This document shows, one piece after another, positions 45,918 to 57,200 of a stretch of DNA of 64,000 bases (position 1 is the first letter of the stretch; each line of letters opens with the position of its first letter). This stretch comes from Hyphochytrium catenoides (lineage: Eukaryota; Sar; Hyphochytriomycetes; Hyphochytriales; Hyphochytriaceae). Where the stretch lies: positions 426 through 64,425 of the forward strand of contig FLMG01003710.1 in the NCBI GenBank assembly GCA_900088475.1, in the 5' to 3' direction. The translations under genes and the position numbers were made by a program. The notes beneath the pieces are model-generated. The model did no database searches and was not told the DNA's origin. It saw nothing but the letters and a program-made list of their open reading frames with translations.

Positions 45918-47532
45918 TTGGAAGGAAGAGGTGTATTACAGTGACTTCCTAGCACAGCTCTGCCATCATGGACAGAGGAAGAGCTTCTAATCTCACAGAT
46001 CCCAGAAGATCCTACGGATGGACGAGGCACCATCACTGTCGACAGTGATTTCGGAGATGGCCTGCAGCAGTTCGATCGCCAGCCAAGGCGGCTACGCTAT
46101 CAATGGGAGCAAGATTATTCGAGTGCGACCGTGACCAGTCAGGAGAAAGGCAGGCAGAATGACGCTCCTCCTTGACGAACATTGATTGCTTTGTTCCCTC
46201 CCCTCTTCGCCAGCCAGAAAAAGAATTTCAAAAGCAGAGAAAAGCCAGTTGCTACTACGGCGACCTAAGCGGCGTTTACTATGACCCAAGAAGGACAAAG
46301 GAGCAGCCCTCATTATTTCTTGCAGACAAAAGCTTCGTCTTCTACGTTCTCCTCGTTTCAGAGCTCTGCGATCAGACTACCTCTCGTCTGGCCTTTCCAG
46401 TCTTTGCATTTTCTTCTTCTCAGTGATGTTCACCAGCCCAGTGTTTATTTATAGCTGTAGTACCATTATTATCAGCTCTCTTGCACCACCACGACTACCC
46501 AGCCCAAAAGAAGTCGCCCAAGAAGCGATAATGTAGAGAAGATGCGCGAGGAGGATGGTTGCTGCCTAGAACCTGTTAGCAGCACGAGCCTTGATAGTGT
46601 GAATTATGAACGATGGATGGAAGTCTAGAAGTGGTGGAGCGAGTCCTCCGCCAGGGCTCAGTGAAAAGCTGCAAGCCAGAGAAGGATGTGAGTCCCTCCA
46701 AGCCACTTAGTAACGACGATGGTGATATCTACAGAAGGAAGTAGCGCTCCTAAGACCAAGGGCTAGTCTGCTATTTTCTCGACGGACATCGCTTTCGGCT
46801 GTACCATGTCATTCTCTAACTAATGCAGCAACACCACCGTTTTTCATCAGTCTTCTTCCTGTTGTCGGCTTGCTAGATCCCCTCGCTATGATCGATGGCA
46901 CGTTCCACTGCCAATGCCGACGTTGTAAGCTGCTTCCTGGTGCCTGTTACCTACTAGTGCATGCCGCATGGGCGAGCACTGTGGCTGTCTTGTTGTTGAA
47001 GGCTCGGTGCGTCTGCCTTTTCTTCTCTCTCTACCTTCCTTCAAGTTAGGGGCCTTTAGTCTGGCCAGCCGTAAATAAGAGGCTGCTCGTTACAATACAG
47101 TTCTGATTATATAGTGCTCGGACCGAAAGTGACTGTGGTACGAAACTAGGATGTTCCCTTTCATTCCAGGAGTGATTGAGACTTGAGGAATCTTCACCAT
47201 GAGAAGGCTGATGGAGCCTATCTGTCAATGCTCAATGCGTCTGGGGTCTGAGAGGACCAGCAGCACAGACAACGTGTGAGAAGCAATGCTAGTGCTCTTG
47301 GCTGATGGGCCATGGTGCCCTAAAGAATAGCTCGCGATAATGCGCAGGCCGATTTGTTTCTTGAGAATCCCCTTGTGGCGTCTCTAGCGTGGCTGGTGCA
47401 TGACATGTCCTATTGAGAATGGTGGACACAGAGGTTGACTCTCAGGCTGCTAGCGTGCCATGTCAGGATACTCGAGGTGATATAGATCTGAAGGCAAGTG
47501 TTCTGGTCTGAAAGCAAAGCTTGATACAACCC
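45918..47532. other. Gene-poor region
   Basis: Between the Cys/His-repeat gene and the channel gene. Short open frames only, no splice-consistent series and no recognisable motif. It should hold the 3' UTR of the first gene and the promoter of the second. Confidence 0.4.
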
Positions 47533-50500
47533 ATGGCTAAGACTAATCATCGGAAGTCCAGCAAGCAGAGTTCACCGTCGTAAGTCTAAACTCTTAGATG
47601 ACTCATATGGCTGCTCTTGCGAACAGAGTTGTTTACATACCACTAAGTAAGATCTTCTGTCTCAGCCTCAGCCGTGCGGCGCTCTTTCTGCATGCCCTGG
47701 TGCTGGTAGCGGCAACAGCTCACGTTCTTCAGGAGGAACGTCAGGTAGACTACCTTTAATGCAAACGAGAGTCTTTCATGCATGGCTCTCTCCTTTTATG
47801 AGAATAGACGGGACAATTCTTACATCTTTTTCTCTTGGGTCCCCTCCTATTCTCGATGCTTCCCCAAATTCTTCCGTAATGCTTCTCTGCTATTCATCTG
47901 CTAATCCTCCATTCTGTCAAGGTAACCGCCGTATTGCCTGCCCTCGATTCGTCTGTACGCCGAATCTTCTATTCCTGATAGAAAAAGCTCATGTCTTCTG
48001 CTTGATACTCTCTCTTCTAGCACTCTGTGCAGCTGCACCTCGTCCGTCAGCTGAGATCACTCCTACTTCCGAACGTTGGAGGTAGGCTTTGCACTGCTCT
48101 ACAGATATTTCCTCTCTCTGTCACTTCTTAACTCTTTTTCATACTTGTTCGCTGGCACCTCCTCGTCTCTCCTACTTGTCGTCCTCCTTGCTCCGTGTAC
48201 GTACTTGCACCCCTAGCGGGTTTTGCATCTGTTGCCACTGATTCCCTTCGCACAGCTTCCTCCGAGCCAGGCACATTGTTCTCTGATTCCGAAGCTAGAA
48301 GCTATGACATGATTTATGATCTACGCACGGCATCGAGAGGCCCTAGACAGATAGTAGAGAACTTCTATTCCTTGGTCCCGCTATCTATTGCGCTTTTCCA
48401 TGTGCCTGATGGAAGCAACATAGAAGATTTGCCGGTCTTGATTCTGGAGGAAAGACTCGACAGCCAGCAAGAAGCGGAGCATGACGAGCAAGATATGCAA
48501 AGGAAGAAGGAAGAAGATATGGACAAGACAAGGAAGGGTGGGTTAGTATGGCGGGAAACGGTCCAAACGACTAGGATCATCCTGCAGAAAGACTCTCCTC
48601 AATGGCCCAGAGGGTTAGCTGACAACTCTACTCAACTTGAGATGGCGAAGTTCTTTCGCTCTCTTCTGCAGATGGAGCTAGTCTTTACCCTCTGGACATT
48701 CGCCAACCTTCAACCAGAAGAAGAAGGCGAGAGACGTCTGAATACCAGCTGGACTATGGGTGATTTGCCTAAGGCTAAGAGAGAGCTGCAGGGTAAATAT
48801 AGACTCCAGATCCGTTGCATATTTAAAAAAGGCGAGCGGGATGAAAGCCAGTCAAAGCTTCGCCTCATCTGTCCAACCACGGTAGAAATGAAGAGAGGTT
48901 TCGAACAGTTAAACGGCGAAACCATCACCCAGAGCATTGTCTTCTTCCTGTTCGTCACAGTTCTTTATCAGGCAAGAGCCTACCGTTTAACACCTCATCT
49001 CAATCCTTACACATCTTTGATCCGCCATGGCTTTTCACACTCCTATTTTTGCAGTTAGGTCATGCTTGCCTACTCTTGCTTTTTGGCTCTTTCCGCGTAT
49101 TTTCTCAGCCCTTTATCTCACTACTGACTTCTGTTTTCCTGCAGATTGTGCTCTTTCTCCTATGTTGCAAGAAGCTCAGTCGGAAGCATCAACAGCAGGA
49201 ACGGAACCCGGATGACGGGTGAGCCCCCTTCATTCTCAGTGGTTCTTGTTCGTCTTTCGGTCCTCAAGGGCTCCCGGTGTTCCGCTCACCTTCATCGACA
49301 CTTTCTCATGATTGCAGCTTCCTAGTGCCTTTGATGGACTCCGAAGACAAAGAGGGACGGGAGGGCTATCGTGGGAAGGTGGTGAGAAGCAGGCGGTTAC
49401 TGGGGAATCTAGATGTGTGGTTTATCCTTGCCACGATCAGCAACGGCTCGATTGTCCTACACTTTACCATCGTATGTGAAGACATCGAGCTCATCTCCAG
49501 CCCTAAGCTGCTATCTTATGAACGTCGATCTAGCTCTTCCCTTCAGTTCTTCCATCTCTATTGCCTTCCACAACCGCCTCGCACTGGCTCGCTTTCCGCA
49601 TTAACGCATGCCGATGCCACTTTTTACTCGCCATTTGTTAGCAGTTGGCCTTGGCCTTTAGTTTCCATCCTACTGCCAAATACTTCTCTATCTTCATCTG
49701 GGATCATTAGATCGTCGGATCTCACTACATGTGTAACTGAGTTTACGATGCCGCCATTCCATCGTAGGCTTTGTTGCAGCTTCTTTTTGGCTCTCAGTCC
49801 GCCTATGATTCAGAGATACTTTTGGGCGTTGGCTGTGCCACCTGCTGGATATCTGCCATGCAGTACCTCAGAGGGGCCGAAAGCAGCGAACAAGAGGAAG
49901 ACCGGCAAAGAGGCTCAGGAAAGCCATCACATCTGCTTTTAGCAACCATGAGTCACGGCATTCCAGAAGTCTGGGACTTCCTTGTCGGCGTTTTCCCGTT
50001 CTTTGTGGGCTTCGCCTTTCTTGGTGTGGCATTCTTCTCCTCTGAGGTCAGTCAGAAAAGATGATGATGTACTTCTATCGCTGACTTATCACGAGCTGAC
50101 TCTTTTTTGTCTCATGAAGAACCACCGCTATGCCGACATAAGCACAACTCTGCAGACTTTATTCGCTCTGATGAATGGAGATGATATATATATGACCTTT
50201 AGGGCTTTCCAGATTTCTCTCTCTTCCATTGTAAGCCTCCCCATCCTCGGCCTCGCTCTATGCCACCATCTTTCTTCACTGTGCATCCTTTCATTCCTTA
50301 CTGTGTGTCTCTGCTTCGGAACGTACTAAACCTCGCTAACCATGACTTTCCCAATTGCTAGTGCTTTCACGTCGTCTTCATCGTCTTCTTCATCTCCGTG
50401 GTGCTGAAGGCTTGCGTTGCCATCCTCATGGAGTCTTTGGAAGATGCGCTAGAAAAAGAGCAAGGGACGGCAAGTCTCAACCCCAAGGTGGCTCTCCGAA

Positions 50501-50544
50501 AGGAATTGGGTCAGACCAGGATTCCCAGTGAAAGGAGTGGATAG
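47533..50544 (+). CDS. TRPML (mucolipin)-like cation channel
   Basis: Nine exons: 47533-47579, 47666-47744, 48021-48081, 48217-48971, 49145-49218, 49318-49471, 49780-50046, 50120-50230 and 50362-50544. They give 576 residues, the usual mucolipin length. Six membrane segments: S1 at about 18-38, then a long luminal domain (about 60-300) between S1 and S2 as in TRPML; S2 at about 300-322 (interrupted by an intron); S3 at about 370-390 (LDVWFILATIS); S4 at about 403-420 (ILLGVGCATCWISAMQYL); S5 at about 453-476; pore loop TLFALMNGDDIYMTF (compare the mucolipin pore SLINGDD); and S6 at about 518-539. The intron after 48971 starts with GC. Animal TRPMLs release Ca2+ and Fe2+ from endolysosomes under PI(3,5)P2 control. 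The same role here is inferred from family. No cytosolic dileucine signal was checked. Confidence 0.9.
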
Positions 50545-51041
50545 AGGGGACGCATCTCCACCGTAGCCATACCAAGGCAAATACGGCACCTTGCCCTGAG
50601 GGCGAATTGACATAGCGGCCTTTGACTACGTAACCTGATCAGAGGACATTGCTGTCACGCTTTTGAGCCGCAGCACACATCCTGTGTGTCACGTGTTACC
50701 CAGCACACATCCGGTATCTGCCATTCACCTGGCACTTCCTGCCATGTTACTTGTCATCCTTACAGTCTTGGCTGTCCTCGGCTCGGGCAACTCAGTCTCC
50801 CCTAGCTTTAGCTTGTTGAATATGTCTAGAGGACACCTCAGTCACCTTGGAGCTTCATCGCGCCTTAGATCTGATTGGGGCCCGGCCCGCGTGTGTCTCT
50901 GTAAGCTAATTAAATCAGAGGTCTCCTGCAGCTAGTTGATCCTGACTATTACGTTATAAATGAGGCGCTATAATAATGAGGCTATCTTCCCAGTCTTTTC
51001 CCCATTTTTGCCCTTCTCCTCAGAATCATCCACGAGGTTCC
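50545..51041. other. Intergenic region between convergent genes
   Basis: Between the stop of the channel gene and the stop of the myosin gene. Two copies of a cagcacacatcc word occur at about 50671 and 50701. No gene seen. Confidence 0.45.
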
Positions 51042-51299
51042 CTATGTTAGATCTTGTCCCAGCTTTAGCGCGAGGACAGCATCGTTGTACTGACTAAGAG
51101 CATCCTGGATATCATCTTGCAGCTGCATAGCAAGAGGTACTAGTTCCATGTTGACACCCGCCCCAATCTGAGCGGATGCCGCTACTCTAGGTTGTAGAAC
51201 CTTGACAGCGTGAATCATCTCCTGAAGAGCGCTGTCCTTCCTGATGTCACCTTGGGAGTAAATCACCTTGCCAAGCAATTGGTGAACTAGCTGTTCCAC
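51042..51299 (-). other. GAT-like domain of the myosin (last exon)
   Basis: The final exon encodes 85 residues that read as three amphipathic helices: [19 protein letters not shown], then [19 protein letters not shown], then [19 protein letters not shown]. The L-x3-L, Q-x-R-V and DDI-x3-L-x2-Y pattern matches the GAT domain of GGA/TOM1 sorting proteins, which binds ubiquitin or Arf. Assignment is by eye and needs a profile search. Confidence 0.6.
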
Positions 51300-54200
51300 C
51301 TAATTGGAGCAAAGAAATATGTCAAGGTTAGGATGCACGCCATAGAGCTTAAAGAGCAGCCGAGAAAGGACTCCATACGCAGCAGCAGGAAGGTTGGGAA
51401 ATAAGGAAAGGAGGTTGGTATGAGGATCCCCAGTGTGGAGTGCCACCAAGTCTTTGTTAGCGTTACCTCTTGCAACTCAGCCTCATCCAGTGGCATGGCA
51501 TTCTTGGCTGATGCGAGAGCATCCCTTTCTTCCTTTTCCCACTTCTTACGGGCTTCGGCATAGGCTTCTCGCTCCATAATATCTGGCATACACTGGTTAG
51601 GCGTTGTCTGATAGAGGATGGGCATTGAAGGAGCAAAAACAGAAAGAGAAAGGCGATGCAGACATGAAGCAAGTAGCTAAACGACACCGATTTGGTTCGC
51701 AGTGAGATGTAGAAATAGAGAAAGGGTTAGGGTTAGGGTTATTGGTTTACCTTGCACTCTGAGCGTCAGGTTCAGGAACCTATCCATATGAATATTGAAC
51801 AGGGCATCTGGCATTTGGGTGAGAACCTGGGTCATGTAGCGGTTTAGCTCCTTTTCTCTCCTTGCAATAAACTTCTCCTCTTGATTCTTGCCAAAGGCGG
51901 AGGACACAGGATGGCGCTTGGGGAAGCGGGGGAACCATGGGGGCCGCTTCCCTCTCTGGCCCGAAGCGGCACTCTTAAGTTCCTAAGAGGAAGGGTTACC
52001 AAGAATGAACATGAGCATTGTGCAGTTTTTAATTCACATCTTGTTCTCCTCTCTTCTTCCAAGGACTAGCCCATCATTGCTAATCTTTATCTCTCTTTTT
52101 CAATGTTCAGGGCTAGATTCCCAATCTTGAGTCTTTCATATGTTTCCACATTGAATCCTTGTGTTTCTTACCTGGTGAAGGGCGTTGAAGTCGTTGTATC
52201 TGCCTCCTACTAGCCATGCTGTCTGACTCTTGTCAAGCACATCTCTTCCCCAGGTACAGCGTAAGACGTACTCCGTGTACTCTACGCCCCAACTCTCGTC
52301 CTGCTGCCTCCTATGTCCTAACATTGTGCAGGTGAAAACACCACCCTACGAGACGAAGAAAGTCATTAAGCACATCCGATAGGTCGACACCGATTTTCCT
52401 TCAGTAACAACATCTAGGTATTCCGTCCAGACTGTGTTCCATCCTATAACTGTCTATTGCGCTGCCCTTTACCTTATATGGAATTGGTGGTCCGGTCGAG
52501 AAATCATGGTTCTGCTGCACAGCCGTAGCCTCAGCCTCCTCGTCAGCAGTCATCATTGGGCCAGCGGGAAGTTCATTGCCCTCGCCTGCAACACGCGTAA
52601 AGTACAACGATGAGAAGCAAGGAAAGTGCGAAAAAGTGATATTGATCAAGGGAAGAGGGAAGAGGGTTGCAAAGATGACAACAATATAAGTCTTGTCAGA
52701 ATGTTAAGTCATAAGACGTAAGGAGAGCATTTTTGTACCGAATATATCCTTCCCGGCCTCCGCCAGCTCGTCCGGCGTATAATCCTTAGGGATAACAGCC
52801 TCGTCGTTCTGATTCAGCCAGGAGATATCTGGGTTTTGAAGAGAGTGATCATCGGCACTCTGAAGCAAAGGAGAAGCACCTGCTGCGAGTGCAGCTCCAT
52901 CCGCAAGGAGGGGGTCCCTCGACATCTATGAAATGAGAAAAAAAGGACGCAGGAAAGAGGTGACGATGAGAAGGGTGGGGTAATCGATGGATTTGACGTA
53001 TGTTGACTTACCCCTGCCTCCGGAGATTGCATCTCTCCCAGCTTGGCCTCATTGTACCGGCTTAGAGCTGCAGCCTACACAGCCGGGCCCGCAAAAGGAA
53101 TGTCAACCAACTGGTGACGGTTATGGCAGATCTACCTTAAGAAGAGCACAGTGACGGACACCTAAACCAATGAAACTACTAGACAGGATCCTCACCTCCA
53201 TTTGGTGGGCATAACTAGCCGCTTCGGCGGCGGCTGCCGCCTCCTGTGCAGCCTGTGCAGCAGCAAGTGCCGCAGCCTGAGCGGAAGCCACAGCTTTCTC
53301 GCGCTTATAAACTTCGCGAGCTGGGGTTGTCGGATATACGATTTAGAAACGGAGATGTCAGTTGGTGCAGCCATGATAGGTTGTGACAGGACATAGAGTC
53401 GCGACATTGCGAAATGTACGGCAAAGTGTAAACGGGAGGAATCATTCTCCCCATCCGTAGTGTGCAATAAGGGTGGGGATTCATCATGACGTAAGTAAGT
53501 CTGCACTCACTCTGATATCCTCTGAAGGCCGCTTGCACCTTAGTAGCTGCCGCGTTCTTTTGCTGTGCAATGCGAATAGCCTCGGCCCTCCTCTTGGCGG
53601 CCTCAGCTTCTTCCAACGCCTTCCTTTGAGCTTCAGCCTCGGCCTCTGCAGCCAAAGTCCGCGCATGCACATCTTCATAGCGCTGATTGAACAGCTGTCT
53701 TGCGACAATCTACAGGTAAAGAGGAAGCGCACATCACGGGTCCGAAGAGAGGGTGTAACGACACAAAAAAATGTCAGAGAAGAGAGTCTATGCCTCAGAT
53801 GTATAAGAGCGCCAAGGTAGATTATCTAGAGCTTACCTTAGCAAAGGCAACCTTCCATCTTTCTTGAGCAAGGCGGGCTATATCCGCGGCCTCCTTAGCT
53901 GCCTGCGCAGCTGCTCTTGCCCTTTCCGCTGCTGCTACCGCCGCGCTCTTAGCATCCTGGAATTCAAGGCGGCCCAGATGCCCTCTGTAAACCTTTTGAA
54001 TCTTCAGTGCGGAGGCATTTGCTAGCGCCGTAGCCTTCTCGGCCTCGATGCGCTCCTGAAGAAGAGGAACAGAAGGCAAGACAAGCAAACATTTGGCAAC
54101 GAAATGTGCAAGAAGAACGAAATGTTAGGCCACGAAAAGGCAAATGTCAAGCTAACTTAGAGCATATACACTGCGAGGGACTACGGTAGCAGACGAAAAC

Positions 54201-57200
54201 GCAAGTGACAGCCAAGTAGTAAATGAGGGAAGCGGACGGGCAGCTAATGGGACCCTAGAGAAATGAAAGGCAAACAGGCAAAAGCCGTAATTACGAATGA
54301 GATAGGTAATAGATATTGCGGCCTCAATCTACCTGTTCTAACTTCACGCGGACTGTCCGGAACTTATCCAAAAGGAAAGACGAAGCCGCCACCTTCAAGT
54401 GAGCAGTCTTCCACGCTTTGATTAATGTAGCACGCCTCTTTGCTAGCTGCTTGGCTGCCGTCACCCGATGTTTATACTGCTTCTGAGCCTGATTATTCAC
54501 AGAGAAAAGACCAACCGAGGAAGGGTGGATTAGAGAGTCGACAGGTACGATGCCTTCAAAGACAAAGGACAAGCCCTACCTTAAACATGCGGAATGTCGC
54601 TTGGATCTTGAGAACTGCCTTCTTCTTGGTCTTAATGTAGTCAAGGAGCCAAAGAAAGCCTTGTTGGGCGAGGATCTTGGCAGTGGCATATCGCCAGCGC
54701 CGCCGAGCCAACCACTTCTTAAGACGGCTAACAATCCATGGGCCCATCTTCTTCATGTCCACCTGAAGGTACATGAAGTTAGTCTATGCCGTCCAATGAA
54801 TAGAATTGGTCTCAAAAGGGAAAAGAGATCCTTGACACTGACGACAGCTTGATGACACTACGGAGACTTGCAGCGTATCCAGTGTGCTCACCTTTAGAAG
54901 AGCATCGAGGAGAGCGATCTTGCCCGTCTTGAAAAACACCTTCGTCCTTCCCAGTCTGTATGCATCAGGGTCCACCCTGAACGCCCACAAGACGGCTTCG
55001 GTGAAGGTCCGATCATTGTACTGTCGGAACATTCTATCGGAAGGGGAGCAGTCAGTGGGGCATTACACAGGCGACGGTGACTAAGCCATCTTGATGGATT
55101 TAGGACCCCTTGCATGAACTAGACAAGGATATAAAGATCAAACATGGCCGGCGTGCAACGCCGAAGAACAAAGCAAACCATTGGTGCACTAGCGGTCGAC
55201 AAAGGGGAGGAGTAAGTAATAGCAGCATTCTCTTTGTTGCTCGGCGTCATCAAACACAACTTGCTGATTTGAACAAAGTCACTAGAATATTACCTCTCCA
55301 CTTGGTCTGGCAAGACGGGCTTGTAGATGCGACAGATCTCCCCATACGAAATTCGAGTCGGCAGTCCGACCTTCAACAACTCGCATGTGGCTAACATTCC
55401 GGTGCACCGCAGTTGGTCGACAACGTACCTGCAATGAAAGGAAAAGGATCAGAACATGAGCTCTAACTTGGCGACAGGAAGGGAGCGGGAGACGTCAACT
55501 GACAGAAAGCAGGCGTAACCGAGGTAAACCGTACGATGTACGATAGTCAACCAAACTAAGGGCCCTCCAACTATTGCTGTCCCCTTAGGGGCAAAGCCGG
55601 GAGACGGCTGCCAATATGAGACTACCGGAAAGTGAACGACAAACCGCAAGAAATAGGAAAAGACAACGATGTACCAGTTATCAAACAGGCCGGGCTTCAT
55701 CATCGCGTTAGGTTTGATACACCGGATGAAATTGCAGCGAGTGGAGTCTAAGGTGTTGACAAGATCCTGCATCTGCGAGCTGAAACGGCCACTAACGCTC
55801 TGATTACGACGCTGAGGGGCATTCCTTGCTGGAGCCTTCGTTAAGTCCTTAACAGAAGAGCAATTTCGATAAGTCCGAAACAAACCATGGGGGACAGAAG
55901 ACTTTGAGAAAAGGCAACAGCGACACGACAGCAGCAGCACGACCCGACCAGGCTCTCTCCAGAGAGGAAGTGGTGGGACCAAGCTAAACAGCAAAACCTG
56001 AGGCAGAATAAACAAGAAGAGCATAGTTTCTCTTCCTCCATGGATGTCAATCTTTCCGTTCCCCTCCATGACGTTGGACTGTCCCCAGTTTCCCCAATTT
56101 CTGCTCTCACAATCTCTTACCTTTTCGCCTTGTGCGACTTGAAGGATGTCTGCGATTAGAGGGACGGTGCTACTTCTTAGTAGTGCCTCAAGGTCGGCTG
56201 GGATCGTGTCATCGTTCTTATCAATGAAGTTTCCAATGGTATAGGTCACACGTGTAGCGAAATGCTTGATAATGAACTGATATTTCTTATCCTTAGGATG
56301 CGGGGCAATGAAATGCGGGTTCTGGGGATATGCAGAGGTTAAAGAAAGGCAGCATTCATGGTAAAAGGAAGCCCGTCAGTCAGGCAAGTAACACCTTTGG
56401 TAAGAATTAGGAGAAGAAAGCGGAAGAGCTTTTGACAGGACAATCTGCACTACAGGCCATAGAAAGAGATAACATCGACGTGGGACAGGTAAGAGATTCA
56501 CCTTTTCATGGGTCTTATGCAGCGCAGCGTTCCATTTCTCATCCGAAGAGTTGATAGTAAGCATCTCCTGATCCAGCAAGCTCAAAATACCATCCGGCTT
56601 ACGCGAAATGAGGTCAATACATTCCCGATTATCAGGCCAGATAATCGTGCCAACCTCCAACCCTAAAAAGGCAGAGACCATTGACTATTGAGTGAGATGC
56701 ACACTTGAAAGACAGCAAAAGCAACATCTTCCAGGCCAGGAAAGAGGAACCGAAACAACATTTAGTCATATTCGCCAGAAGTCTCACTCTAAATGATGGC
56801 CAACGAATACTCTCCTTCACCTTACCCTCATTGCGATATAAATCTTGCTCTGCAATGAAGACCTGCTGATTGAAGGTCGCTTGGAGCGCCTCATTCGCAT
56901 AGTTGATCAGCAACTGCTCAAAGTCATTCTTCTGGAAAGATTCAAACCCAAAGATATCCTAGGCGAAATAGAAGGGAGAGGTGGTAAGGTGCAGGGAAGA
57001 CTGGGCAGGCGCGATGGAAATCGACTTAAACTCAGCTCCTCCTCTGGGCCGATTACCACCTATCTACCGCAAGCGAGCGGCTATGTTAGGGCTTCTTCCT
57101 TACCAGTACTCCAATGAATGGTAATTCCGGTGGCCCTTGCCCCAGTGAAAGATTGATCATGTTCACAATCCACAGGAAGGTCCCGTTATAGAGCGACTTT

